36,781 nt of DNA, from assembly GCA_902762955.1 (NCBI GenBank), contig CACWQH010000030.1, positions 1 to 36,781 on the forward strand, read 5' to 3'. This DNA is from an uncultured Lachnospiraceae bacterium. Its GTDB lineage: Bacteria > Bacillota > Clostridia > Lachnospirales > Lachnospiraceae. The position numbers were made by a program, and so were the translations under genes. The stretch's first letter is position 1; each line of letters opens with the position of its first letter. This document shows positions 25,920 to 34,331 of this stretch, piece after piece. The notes below the pieces were generated by a model. That model searched no databases. It was given only the letters and a program-made list of their open reading frames with translations, and had not been told where the DNA came from.

Positions 25920-28067
25920 TTAGTCTACCATCGAAAGCTGTATTCTCTTTTTCTCTAAGTCTACTCCTATTACGGTTACGTCTATGATGTCGCCGACGGA
26001 TACTACCTCAAGCGGATGCTTGATATATTTTTTGCTCATTTTGGAGATGTGCACAAGTCCGTCCTGATGAACGCCTATATCTACAAAGGCTCCGAAGTCT
26101 ATTACATTTCTGACTGTTCCCTTTAACTGCATACCCTGTGTTAAATCCTTCATTTCAAGGACATCACTTCGAAGGATTGGCTTTTCAAGTTCTTCACGTG
26201 GATCTCTGCCCGGTTTTTCGAGCTCCTTTAATATATCTATCAGTGTAGGTTCACCAAGTCCTATCTCTTCTGCTGTCTTTTTGGTATCCTTAACCATGCT
26301 CTTTATGGCATTTCCTTTTATACCGCCGGACTTTAAATCATCCTCTGATATATTGAGTTTTTTCATCAACAGCTTGGTTGCCTCGTAGCTTTCCGGATGC
26401 ACACTTGTTGAGTCAAGTACCTCATCTCCGTCCAGTATTCTCATAAAGCCAGCGCACTGCTCATAGGCTTTAGGACCAAGCTTCGGAACCTTTAACAAAT
26501 CCTTACGGTTTGTAAATCTTCCGTTATTTTCCCTATATGATACTATGTTTTTAGCTATCGGCTTACTTATTCCCGATATATATGATAAAAGCTGTGGTGA
26601 CGCGGTATTTAAATCAACCCCGACATTATTTACACAGTCCTCGACAACTGCTGTAAGTGCGTTATCAAGGTTTTTCTGATTCATATCATGCTGATACTGA
26701 CCGACACCTATGGATTTTGGATCTATCTTAACAAGCTCTGCAAGAGGATCCTGAATTCTTCTTGCTATAGATGCAGCACTTCTCTGCCACTCATCAAAAT
26801 CAGGCAATTCTTCTGTGGCTGCTTTACTTGCAGAATATATAGAAGCTCCCGCTTCATTTACTATTACATACTTAATATCCTTACCGATTTCTTTAAGCAG
26901 ATCCACTATAAGCGCTTCTGACTCGCGGCTTGCGGTTCCGTTTCCAAGGGAAATGAGAGTAACCTTATATTTTGCTATGAGCTTCTTTAAAATCTCCCTT
27001 GCCTCAAGCTCTCTTTTCTTACCCATAGTCGGATAAATAATAACCGTATCAAGTACTTTTCCTGTTGCATCCACAACAGCAAGCTTGCTTCCATGATTGT
27101 AGCCCGGATCCCAGCCAAGTACAGTGTGCCCTGCTACAGGAGGCTGCATAAGAAGCTGATGGAGGTTTTTGCCAAATACATTTATCGCTCCTTCTTCAGC
27201 TATCTCTGTAAGTTCATTTCTTATCTCTCTTTCTATGGACGGAGCTATAAGTCTGTCATAGCTGTCTGCTATGGCTTCCTCGATATATTTTGAGCTTTCA
27301 TGCTCCGGTCTGTAGATAATTGTTTTATTTAAATACTTTATTATTTCTTCAACAGGTGCTTCAATCTTAACGGTAAGGAACTTTTCCGCTTCACCTCGAT
27401 TTATCGCAAGCACACGGTAGCCGGTTAATTTCTTTATATCATCCTCAAATTCATAGTACATCTCATATACGGACTTAGCTTCCTTATCCTTTGCAGAGAT
27501 TATAATTCGTCCTTTTTCTCTTGTAAGGTCTCTTATAACCTTTCTGTACTCTGCCTCATCAGCATAGTTTTCCGCAAGTATATCCTTGGCACCGGCGATG
27601 GCATCCTCAACTGTATTAACTTCCTTTTCCTCGGAAATGTATGCCTTCGCTTCCTCTTCAATTGTCTTTTTAGTCATCTGAAGGGCAATTATATTAGCAA
27701 GTCCTTCAAGTCCTTTTTCTTTGGCAACGGTTGCTCTGGTCCTGCGCTTTGGTCTGTACGGTCTATAAAGGTCTTCAAGAACAACCATGGTCATAGCATC
27801 CTCAATCTGCTTTTTTAACTCGTCGGTAAGCTTGCCCTGCTCCTCAATGGTTGCAAGTATAGACGCTTTCTTTTCCTCAAGATTTCTAAGATATGTAAGC
27901 CTTTCATCAAGACTACGGAGCTGCTCATCATTTAATGAGCCTGTTACCTCCTTCCTGTATCTTGAAATGAAAGGTATAGTATTTCCTTCGTCTATTAATT
28001 CTATAGCCTTTTCAACCTGCCACTCCTTGATATTAAGTTCTCCGGCTATCACTTTTCCTATGTTCAT
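25920..28067 (-). CDS. tex: RNA-binding transcription accessory protein Tex
   Basis: 715 residues, normal length. Tex N-terminal helical domain, then the YqgF/RNase H-like domain beginning LGWDPGYNHGSKLAVVDATGKVLD near 325, a helix-hairpin-helix region NTASPQLLSYISGISKPIAKNIVSYRENNGRF, and a C-terminal S1 domain (MQLKGTVRNVIDFGAFVDIGVHQDGLVHISKMS). Tex is an RNA-binding protein that affects transcription; its exact role is not settled. GGAG lies 7 bases before the ATG. Confidence 0.97.
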   Translation of the reverse strand: MNIGKVIAGELNIKEWQVEKAIELIDEGNTIPFISRYRKEVTGSLNDEQLRSLDERLTYLRNLEEKKASILATIEEQGKLTDELKKQIEDAMTMVVLEDLYRPYRPKRRTRATVAKEKGLEGLANIIALQMTKKTIEEEAKAYISEEKEVNTVEDAIAGAKDILAENYADEAEYRKVIRDLTREKGRIIISAKDKEAKSVYEMYYEFEDDIKKLTGYRVLAINRGEAEKFLTVKIEAPVEEIIKYLNKTIIYRPEHESSKYIEEAIADSYDRLIAPSIEREIRNELTEIAEEGAINVFGKNLHQLLMQPPVAGHTVLGWDPGYNHGSKLAVVDATGKVLDTVIIYPTMGKKRELEAREILKKLIAKYKVTLISLGNGTASRESEALIVDLLKEIGKDIKYVIVNEAGASIYSASKAATEELPDFDEWQRSAASIARRIQDPLAELVKIDPKSIGVGQYQHDMNQKNLDNALTAVVEDCVNNVGVDLNTASPQLLSYISGISKPIAKNIVSYRENNGRFTNRKDLLKVPKLGPKAYEQCAGFMRILDGDEVLDSTSVHPESYEATKLLMKKLNISEDDLKSGGIKGNAIKSMVKDTKKTAEEIGLGEPTLIDILKELEKPGRDPREELEKPILRSDVLEMKDLTQGMQLKGTVRNVIDFGAFVDIGVHQDGLVHISKMSKKYIKHPLEVVSVGDIIDVTVIGVDLEKKRIQLSMVD

Positions 28068-28093
28068 AATTGTTCTCCTTTTCCTATACTTAC

Positions 28094-28232
28094 GGTTGTA
28101 TACTGATTTATATATCTATCGCAGGCACGCTCTCGCTACTCTCGGACGCAGCGGTACTAAGCTCGGTAAACCTCACTAAGTACCGGCGTCCTCAAAGTAC
28201 CTGCTTATAGATATATAAATCAGTATACAACC
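28094..28232. repeat. Long hairpin, unrelated core
   Basis: A 26-base perfect inverted repeat (28094-28119 and 28207-28232; sequence begins GGTTGTATACTGATTTATAT) encloses GCAGG/CCTGC, GGACGC/GCGTCC and GGTACT/AGTACC inner stems, so all 139 bases can form one hairpin. The core does not match the conserved blocks of the elements at 6743 and 25665 but the design is similar. It is GC-richer than the surrounding DNA. It sits between the start of tex and the end of the 28280 gene. Confidence 0.75.
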
Positions 28233-28279
28233 TGTTTAATGTAAATATTATATATATAATTAATAATACATTTATTACT

Positions 28280-28714
28280 TTATAAATATGCTCTCATATC
28301 CTGTATGAGGTGGTCCTCGGAGTCAATGAGATTTTGTGCTATCTGTTTTGCCTTATCATTTGCCGCTTTAAATTCATTAAGGTATTTTTGAAGGGATTTA
28401 ATACCCATGTTGCAGCCTTCGGTAACCAGATCTGCGATGGTGTGGTCGCTGTCATTTAGTGCAATCTTTACATTGGTTTTCATCCATGACATTCCTTCCG
28501 CTATAGGATTAGGATTTTTTCCATCGTCATGGTATTCCTTTAAAAGCTCGGTGGTATCCTTTTCCAGATCACGACTAATCTCCAGGGTTCTGTACATACA
28601 CTCGGACATATTCTTGTTTTTGGTATATTTCAGCATCTCCTCAAGGCTGTCAATGCCCATTCTTATGCCCGCATCACACTCTCGCAATAATTTTATAGTG
28701 TCATCATTAATCAT
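28280..28714 (-). CDS. Helical protein of unknown function, possibly ferritin-like fold
   Basis: 144 residues, almost entirely helical by eye, in about four segments with a repeated pattern: GIRMGIDSLEEMLKYTKN in the first half and GCNMGIKSLQKYLNEFKAANDKAKQIAQNLIDSEDHLIQDMRAYL in the second. The two halves look like an internal duplication (xGIxMGIxSLxxxL), as in four-helix bundles of DUF2383/ferritin-like proteins. I see no complete ExxH metal motif that proves iron binding. No signal peptide. AGAGGT lies 6 bases before the ATG. Function unknown. Confidence 0.75.
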   Translation of the reverse strand: MINDDTIKLLRECDAGIRMGIDSLEEMLKYTKNKNMSECMYRTLEISRDLEKDTTELLKEYHDDGKNPNPIAEGMSWMKTNVKIALNDSDHTIADLVTEGCNMGIKSLQKYLNEFKAANDKAKQIAQNLIDSEDHLIQDMRAYL

Positions 28715-28770
28715 AATTTTACCTCTTTTTCCATTTATTTTAGTATTATTATGTAATGATGTTTAGGTTT

Positions 28771-29625
28771 TTATACAGCTTTTTCTTTTTTATAGTGAAC
28801 CGTGAAGTACCACTTTATAACGGCTGTAACTATTATGATTATATAACCTATTACACTTAAGTAATCCGGTATCTGATCCAGGAATAAGAACCCGAAGATT
28901 GCAGTAAATATTACGATAGAAAAATCATATACCGATATTTCCTTTGCAGGTGCATAGGAATATGCTTTTGTTATAAATATCTGACCGCCTGCCGCAGCAA
29001 AACCTGTGAGTATAAGAAATCCCCACTGAGTAAGTGTCATAGGCGTATAATTAAATATCAGATACGGCGTAAGCATAAGCGTTGTGAAGCCCGAGAAAAA
29101 TGCAACTATTATCATGCTGTTTTCTCCACGTAACCCTAGCTTTCTGACATAAGCATAAGCAAGACCTGCGCCAAGACCGCCCAGCACTCCTGCAAGAGCA
29201 GGTATTACCTCCGAAGAAAAGGTCGGTTTTACAACAAACAGCGCTCCCGTAAATGCAGAAAATACCGCAAGCCACTCATACCTGTTGGCTACTTCCTTTA
29301 AAGCAAATATTGAAAAAATAATCGCAAAGAACGGCGATAATTTATTTAATATAGATGCATCCGATATATGCATGTGGTCTACGGCATAAAAATTACATAC
29401 CATGCCAAGACCTCCGCTTATCGAACGTATTAAAAGGTATTTGGTATTACCCTTACCGATTTTAAACGGTGTATGACTTTTTACAAGTGTTCCGACTGCA
29501 ATAATAAGTGCAAAAAAGTTTCTGAAAAAGCATTTTTGCAATGTCGGCACATCGCCCGAGAGCCTGATAAACAGGTTCATAAGTGCAAAACAAAAGGCGG
29601 ATGTTATAATGCACAGAACACCCAT
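28771..29625 (-). CDS. DMT superfamily (EamA-type) transporter
   Basis: About 285 residues with ten hydrophobic helices in two EamA halves: first GVLCIITSAFCFALMNLFIRLSG...KCFFRNFFALI; second about from VLGGLGAGLAYAYVRKLG to the C-terminus, with ATGFAAAGGQIFITKAYSYAPAKEISVYDFSIVIFTAIFGFLFL typical of RhaT/EamA proteins. Probably an inner-membrane exporter or uptake carrier for a small metabolite; the substrate cannot be told. Start unclear: the ATG at 29625 has no ribosome site, while longer TTG starts up to 29697 would overlap thiI and use its GGAG. Ends with basic HYKKEKAV. Follows thiI, with which it may be co-transcribed. Confidence 0.88.
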   Translation of the reverse strand: MGVLCIITSAFCFALMNLFIRLSGDVPTLQKCFFRNFFALIIAVGTLVKSHTPFKIGKGNTKYLLIRSISGGLGMVCNFYAVDHMHISDASILNKLSPFFAIIFSIFALKEVANRYEWLAVFSAFTGALFVVKPTFSSEVIPALAGVLGGLGAGLAYAYVRKLGLRGENSMIIVAFFSGFTTLMLTPYLIFNYTPMTLTQWGFLILTGFAAAGGQIFITKAYSYAPAKEISVYDFSIVIFTAIFGFLFLDQIPDYLSVIGYIIIIVTAVIKWYFTVHYKKEKAV

Positions 29626-29641
29626 TTTATAGTTGTTTTTA

Positions 29642-30823
29642 TTATCTGCAGTAGACAACCTCAACACTCTCCATCGCTTTAGCATAAAGCTCTTCAATCT
29701 TACCTGTAAGCGCCTTTTCAGATTCCAGTATCTGATCCAATTTAGGTCGTGTTACAGGGTGCTTGTCAACAAATATTGTACAGCAATCCTCATACGGTAA
29801 AATCGAAGTTTCATATGTTCCAATCATTTCAGATATATCTATAATCTCCTGCTTATCCATACCGATACACGGTCTGAATACCGGTATTTTATCTATCGCA
29901 GAATCTATAACAAGTAAACTCTGTGTGGTCTGGCTTGATACCTGACCTATGCTTTCTCCGGTAACTATACACTGACAATCTTCCTTCATTGCAAGCTCTT
30001 CGGCAACCTTATACATATAACGCTTCATTATAATCGTAAGCTCGTCATGCGGACAGTTATCATATATGCAAAGCTGAATATCAGTAAAGTTTACTATATG
30101 AAGCTTAAGCACACCGGAATACTGGGATACCTGCTTGGCAAGGTCTATAACCTTCTGCTTGGCTCTTTCACTTGTGTATGGCGGTGCGTTAAAATATACT
30201 GCCTCAAGCTCAACTCCACGCTTGGCTATCATATATGCTGCTACCGGACTGTCGATACCTCCCGATAAAAGCGCCATGGCCTTTCCGTTTGTACCAACCG
30301 GAAGACCTCCCGGTCCCGGTATAACCTTGGAATATATGTAAGCTACATTTCTTACCTCAACCTCTATCATAACCTCCGGATTATGTACATCCACGGATAA
30401 ATCAGGAAATGCATTAAGCAAATCGGCACCCAGATCACAATTAAGCTCCATGGATGATTTTGGATAATTCTTATCATTTCTTCTTGCATGGCACTTAAAG
30501 GTAAAGGACTTATTTTTGTATTCCTCATCTAAATATTCAATAACTGCCTTGGAGATATTGTCATAAGCGGTATCCTCCACCACCTTGACAGGACAGATAC
30601 CTACTATACCAAATATCTGCTTAAGCACCTTTATAACATCATCAAAATCATAATCAGAAAATGCCTCGACATATATTCTTCCGTATTCACGTCTTACCTC
30701 AAATTCTCCGTAAGGCTTCAGGCGGTTACGCATACGCTTACACATAGCCTCTTCAAAGACATAGCGGTTCTTACCCTTGGTTCCTATCTCAGCATATTTA
30801 ATTAAGAACATTTTATACTGCAT
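29642..30823 (-). CDS. thiI: tRNA 4-thiouridine synthetase ThiI
   Basis: 393 residues: ferredoxin-like and THUMP domains in the first 165 residues, then an adenylating PP-loop domain with ALLSGGIDSPVAAYMIAKRG, CQCIVTGESIGQVSSQT, and CCTIFVDKHPVTRPKL. It has no C-terminal rhodanese domain, like the Bacillus form, so sulfur is probably handed over by a dedicated cysteine desulfurase; one lies just upstream, 15 bases away. Makes 4-thiouridine in tRNA and may serve thiamine synthesis. GGAG 7 bases before the ATG. Confidence 0.97.
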   Translation of the reverse strand: MQYKMFLIKYAEIGTKGKNRYVFEEAMCKRMRNRLKPYGEFEVRREYGRIYVEAFSDYDFDDVIKVLKQIFGIVGICPVKVVEDTAYDNISKAVIEYLDEEYKNKSFTFKCHARRNDKNYPKSSMELNCDLGADLLNAFPDLSVDVHNPEVMIEVEVRNVAYIYSKVIPGPGGLPVGTNGKAMALLSGGIDSPVAAYMIAKRGVELEAVYFNAPPYTSERAKQKVIDLAKQVSQYSGVLKLHIVNFTDIQLCIYDNCPHDELTIIMKRYMYKVAEELAMKEDCQCIVTGESIGQVSSQTTQSLLVIDSAIDKIPVFRPCIGMDKQEIIDISEMIGTYETSILPYEDCCTIFVDKHPVTRPKLDQILESEKALTGKIEELYAKAMESVEVVYCR

Positions 30824-30838
30824 GCTTATTCTCCTTGA

Positions 30839-31978
30839 TTATCTTGTATATTTTCTCAACATTGGTAAAAGTTCACTTATTGTTTCCACTGCATAATCTA
30901 CCTGCTCCATGGTGTTGTCTTCGCAGAAGCTGAAACGAAGTGTCGACTCAAGGCGCTCCTTGGGAAGATTTATCGCCTTAAGCACGTTGCTAACGTGTGG
31001 CTTGTTGGAAGAACATGCCGAGCCGGCAGATACGTATATTCCCTTATCCTCAAGAGCATGAAGCATTACCTCGCTTCTTACACCGACAAAGCTGATACTC
31101 ATTACATGCGGAGCATCACCGGAATTATCATATACATTTTCATAGGCTGTTACTCTTTCGATAAAGCTCTTCTTTAATGCTCTTATATAATCCATCTTTT
31201 TTTCGTTATCCTTATACATGAGCTCTGTAGCAAGTCCCATGCCTGCTATAGCAGGAACATTTTCTGTACCGGAGCGCATGGCATTTTGCTGACCGCCACC
31301 ATATATTATAGGACGCATCAAAAGCTTATCCTTTATATAAAGTGCCCCTGAACCCTTTGGTCCGTGTATTTTATGACCGCTAAAGCTCATCAGGTCTACA
31401 CCAAGCTTCTTTGGCGAGAATCTCATCTTTCCAAAAGCTTGAACTCCGTCCACATGGAAAACTATATTTTCATTATAATCCTTTATAACCTTTGAAATCT
31501 CCTCAATTGGTTCTATAACACCAATCTCATTATTTACAAACATTGTTGAGACAAGTATCGTGTCCTCTCTTAAAGCACTTTTTAATTCATCAAGCTTTAA
31601 TCTTCCATGTTCATCAACCCCGACATAGGTTACCTCATAGCCTTCCTTTTCCAGAAATTCCATAGGTGCACTAACGGATGCATGCTCGATTTCAGAACAG
31701 ATAATATGCTTTCCCTGACGTCTTTTCGCCATAGCTGCACCGATAATCGCAAGATTATTGCTTTCTGTTCCGCCTGATGTAAAGGTAAGCTCCTTCTCCA
31801 GACATTTAAGCTCCTTTGAAATGCGGGAAGCTGCCTCCTTTATGTACCTTTCAGCCTCTACACCCTTCATATGAAGCGACGAAGGATTACCGTAATCCTC
31901 CTCCATAATCTTAACCATTAAATCCTTTACTTCAGAAAAAACTGCAGTTGTTGCAGCATTATCAAAATAACATTCCAT
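30839..31978 (-). CDS. Cysteine desulfurase (NifS/NifZ-like)
   Basis: About 379 residues. Class V aminotransferase fold: YFDNAATTAVF N-terminus, FTSGGTESNNLAIIG, SEIEHASVSAPMEFL, HVDGVQAFGKMRF, PLP lysine in SFSGHKIHGPKGSGALYI, and the catalytic cysteine loop SAGSACSSNKPHVSNVLKAI. Takes sulfur from cysteine as a persulfide. Because it is immediately upstream of a rhodanese-less thiI, it most likely supplies ThiI (NifZ-type), not an iron-sulfur operon. The ATG at 31978 has AGAGG 7 bases upstream. Confidence 0.95.
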   Translation of the reverse strand: MECYFDNAATTAVFSEVKDLMVKIMEEDYGNPSSLHMKGVEAERYIKEAASRISKELKCLEKELTFTSGGTESNNLAIIGAAMAKRRQGKHIICSEIEHASVSAPMEFLEKEGYEVTYVGVDEHGRLKLDELKSALREDTILVSTMFVNNEIGVIEPIEEISKVIKDYNENIVFHVDGVQAFGKMRFSPKKLGVDLMSFSGHKIHGPKGSGALYIKDKLLMRPIIYGGGQQNAMRSGTENVPAIAGMGLATELMYKDNEKKMDYIRALKKSFIERVTAYENVYDNSGDAPHVMSISFVGVRSEVMLHALEDKGIYVSAGSACSSNKPHVSNVLKAINLPKERLESTLRFSFCEDNTMEQVDYAVETISELLPMLRKYTR

Positions 31979-32074
31979 AATCAAACCTCTTATCCTTTAT
32001 ACAAATCCCAAAAAAATCATCGTACTATATCATCTGATTTTTTAATAATTCAATAATATTATCTCTCAACATTA

Positions 32075-32818
32075 TTATTCATCTAACTCAAACATAATAA
32101 TTGAAAGCGTCGTAAGTCCGGCTGTTTCTGTCCTTAAAATCCTGTTTCCGAGTGTAATGCATTTTGCGCCTATAGCTTTAGCTGCATCTACCTCTTCTTT
32201 TGCAAAGCCGCCCTCCGGCCCTATAAAGATACCAAGACTTTTCTTATCCTTTATACCTTTTATAACCTCTCGTGAATACCCCATACCTTTTGCTTCTTCA
32301 TAAGGGATAATATTCATATCAAGGGTTTTGGCATATTCCAAAGCTTCCTTAAAGCTCATAAAGCCTTTAACCAAAGGCACGATACCTCTGCCGGACTGCT
32401 CGGCTGCTGATTTAGCTATGGCATTATATCGTTCAAGCTTCTTGCCCGCCTTTTTATCATCCAGCTTAACTATCGTTCTTTTTGTCATAACAGGAACTAT
32501 CTCACAGGCTCCAAGCTCCACAGCCTTTTGGATTATCAGCTCTAGCTTATCGGACTTTGGCATGCCCTGAAACAAAGTAATCCTGCACTTAAGCTCGGAT
32601 GCATTTTTTACAATGTCAACTATATCACAGGTTACCATCTCTGAAGAAAGACTTGTTATATGGCATATATAATCTGTCCCCTCACCGTCACTTATGGTTA
32701 CGGACTCACCCACCTTAAGCCTTAAAACGTTTTTTATGTGATTAACATCCTCACCTGTAATATTAATTGACTTGTCAGCATTTATACATATGCTCTTATC
32801 AACATAAAATCTTGGCAT
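32075..32818 (-). CDS. rsmE: 16S rRNA (uridine-1498-N3) methyltransferase
   Basis: 247 residues, SPOUT knot-type methyltransferase. N-terminal PUA-like part MPRFYVDKS...DVNHIKNVLRLKVGESVTISDGEG, then KSDKLELIIQKAVELGACEIVPV, RYNAIAKSAAEQSGRGIVP, the SAM-binding IFIGPEGGFAKEEVDAA and LGNRILRTETAGLTTLSI. The frequent partner prmA is not present; a terminator hairpin and a GGDEF gene lie upstream instead. Confidence 0.96.
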   Translation of the reverse strand: MPRFYVDKSICINADKSINITGEDVNHIKNVLRLKVGESVTISDGEGTDYICHITSLSSEMVTCDIVDIVKNASELKCRITLFQGMPKSDKLELIIQKAVELGACEIVPVMTKRTIVKLDDKKAGKKLERYNAIAKSAAEQSGRGIVPLVKGFMSFKEALEYAKTLDMNIIPYEEAKGMGYSREVIKGIKDKKSLGIFIGPEGGFAKEEVDAAKAIGAKCITLGNRILRTETAGLTTLSIIMFELDE

Positions 32819-32844
32819 TACATTTCTCTTTCCTATTACATAAA

Positions 32845-32878
32845 TGTAGCTGCTGTGCCCAAAAGCACAACAGCCACA
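32845..32878 (-). terminator. Terminator between the GGDEF gene and rsmE
   Basis: Minus strand TGTGGCTGTTGTGC pairs with GCACAGCAGCTACA around a TTTTGG loop; a short T-rich stretch (TTTATGT) follows. It lies after the GGDEF gene stop codon. Confidence 0.7.
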
Positions 32879-32936
32879 TTATAACACAATTAAATGAGTC
32901 AAGCAAACTCAAAGAGTTTATCTGTTAAATATATTT

Positions 32937-34277
32937 TTACTCATACATCGCCTTAAGCTCCTGCTTGTTGGCGTACATCCTTACATCTGCTTTATCAAAA
33001 ATCTCAGAAACCTTACGTTTATCGTTTATGTCATACTCCGCCATTCCCGTTGCCAGAACAGGCCCGTTGCTGGTTCTTAAATTATCAAGCGCCTTTTCAC
33101 GAAGCTCATTTAAAAGCTCGTCACGCCTTGCATAATCTCTTTCGGACAATACAACGCAGAATTCATCACCACCTATACGAAATACAGGACTGTGAGCATA
33201 AATATCACATATCATCTGACATGCCATTTTTATATACTCATCTCCGGCCTTATGTCCCAAGGTATCATTTATAAGCTTTAAATCATTCAGGTCACAAACC
33301 ACTATTGCAAATGGGAAATAATCTATTCCATTATCTATGTTACCCTGCATAGCATTCTCAAGCTCATGATACGCATTTTTGTTTTTGGCACCTGTAAGTT
33401 CATCCCTACGTGCCATTTCATTAGCAGCTTCGATAGCATTTAACCTTTCATTTTCTCTTATTACCTCTTCGGTAATATTTTCAACACCAATGATAAAATG
33501 AATACGGTCACTTGCCCACATCATGGTAAGTCTTGTATGCTGTGGATTGCCCTCAATCATAAGACGATAATCTTCTGTAAAACGCTTCTTTTCCTCAAGA
33601 GAAGAAATAATATAGTCTCTACTTAAGACATATTTTACTCTTTCCATATCATCCGGATGAACCAGCTGGTCTGCATTAACCTGAGATTCAGCGAAAAAAT
33701 CATTTCCGGTTTCATTGACCTCAAGATTTCCGTAAATGGAATTGGAAGTATATTCCGAATACACGCCGCTGTTTGAATCAACATAATATATTACGTCATA
33801 GTTTGCAGCAAGTCCCTCGGCTATCTGGTTAAAGACCTCGCGCTCCTTTTCAAGCTTTTCCGTTTCCTTCTTTAACCTTATCTCATTATCAATATTTAAG
33901 ACACCGAGGATGAAATAATCATCATCACCGCTAACCTCTCTGATTAAGCGAAGCGTATGCCATACAGGCTTTCCGTCTATTACAAGACGGTAAACTATAC
34001 TCTGCATATTGCCGTTTTTCATTTTAGAAAGAAGATTTTCCTTCTGGATATCTTTTTTGAAAATATGCTTATCCTCTTCGTAAACAACCTGCTCGGCATC
34101 TCTTGCCATATTTACAAAGAAGTCCTTACCATCCTTCTCGATTTGCAAAGAATGGAATTCCGGATTAATTGAGTACCACTTATATTCATTTGTAACAGCA
34201 TTAACATAATAGACACTTGAATAATCGATAAGTAATGCTTCCGCTATTTTATTAAATATAATATCATTATTATCCAT
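32937..34277 (-). CDS. Diguanylate cyclase with two PAS-like sensor domains
   Basis: 446 residues, no membrane segment, so cytoplasmic. Two similar N-terminal sensor domains (about 8-135 and 150-270): IYYVNAVTNEYKWYSI and IYYVDSNSGVYSEYTS start equivalent strands, and each continues to a VIDGKPVWHTLRLI or IEGNPQHTRLTMM strand. Short coiled segments link them. GGDEF domain from about 285: DELTGAKNKNAYHE, VVCDLNDLKLINDTLGHKAGDEYI, and FRIGGDEFCVVL with an intact GGDEF at 369-373. The RxxD inhibitory site usually five residues before GGDEF is absent. Makes cyclic di-GMP; signal unknown. GGGGAG 5 bases before the ATG. Confidence 0.93.
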   Translation of the reverse strand: MDNNDIIFNKIAEALLIDYSSVYYVNAVTNEYKWYSINPEFHSLQIEKDGKDFFVNMARDAEQVVYEEDKHIFKKDIQKENLLSKMKNGNMQSIVYRLVIDGKPVWHTLRLIREVSGDDDYFILGVLNIDNEIRLKKETEKLEKEREVFNQIAEGLAANYDVIYYVDSNSGVYSEYTSNSIYGNLEVNETGNDFFAESQVNADQLVHPDDMERVKYVLSRDYIISSLEEKKRFTEDYRLMIEGNPQHTRLTMMWASDRIHFIIGVENITEEVIRENERLNAIEAANEMARRDELTGAKNKNAYHELENAMQGNIDNGIDYFPFAIVVCDLNDLKLINDTLGHKAGDEYIKMACQMICDIYAHSPVFRIGGDEFCVVLSERDYARRDELLNELREKALDNLRTSNGPVLATGMAEYDINDKRKVSEIFDKADVRMYANKQELKAMYE

Positions 34278-34331
34278 TGTCTCTCCCCTATATCGCTTTG
34301 GTTTATTCCCTTATTTGTATATTAAAGTTAA

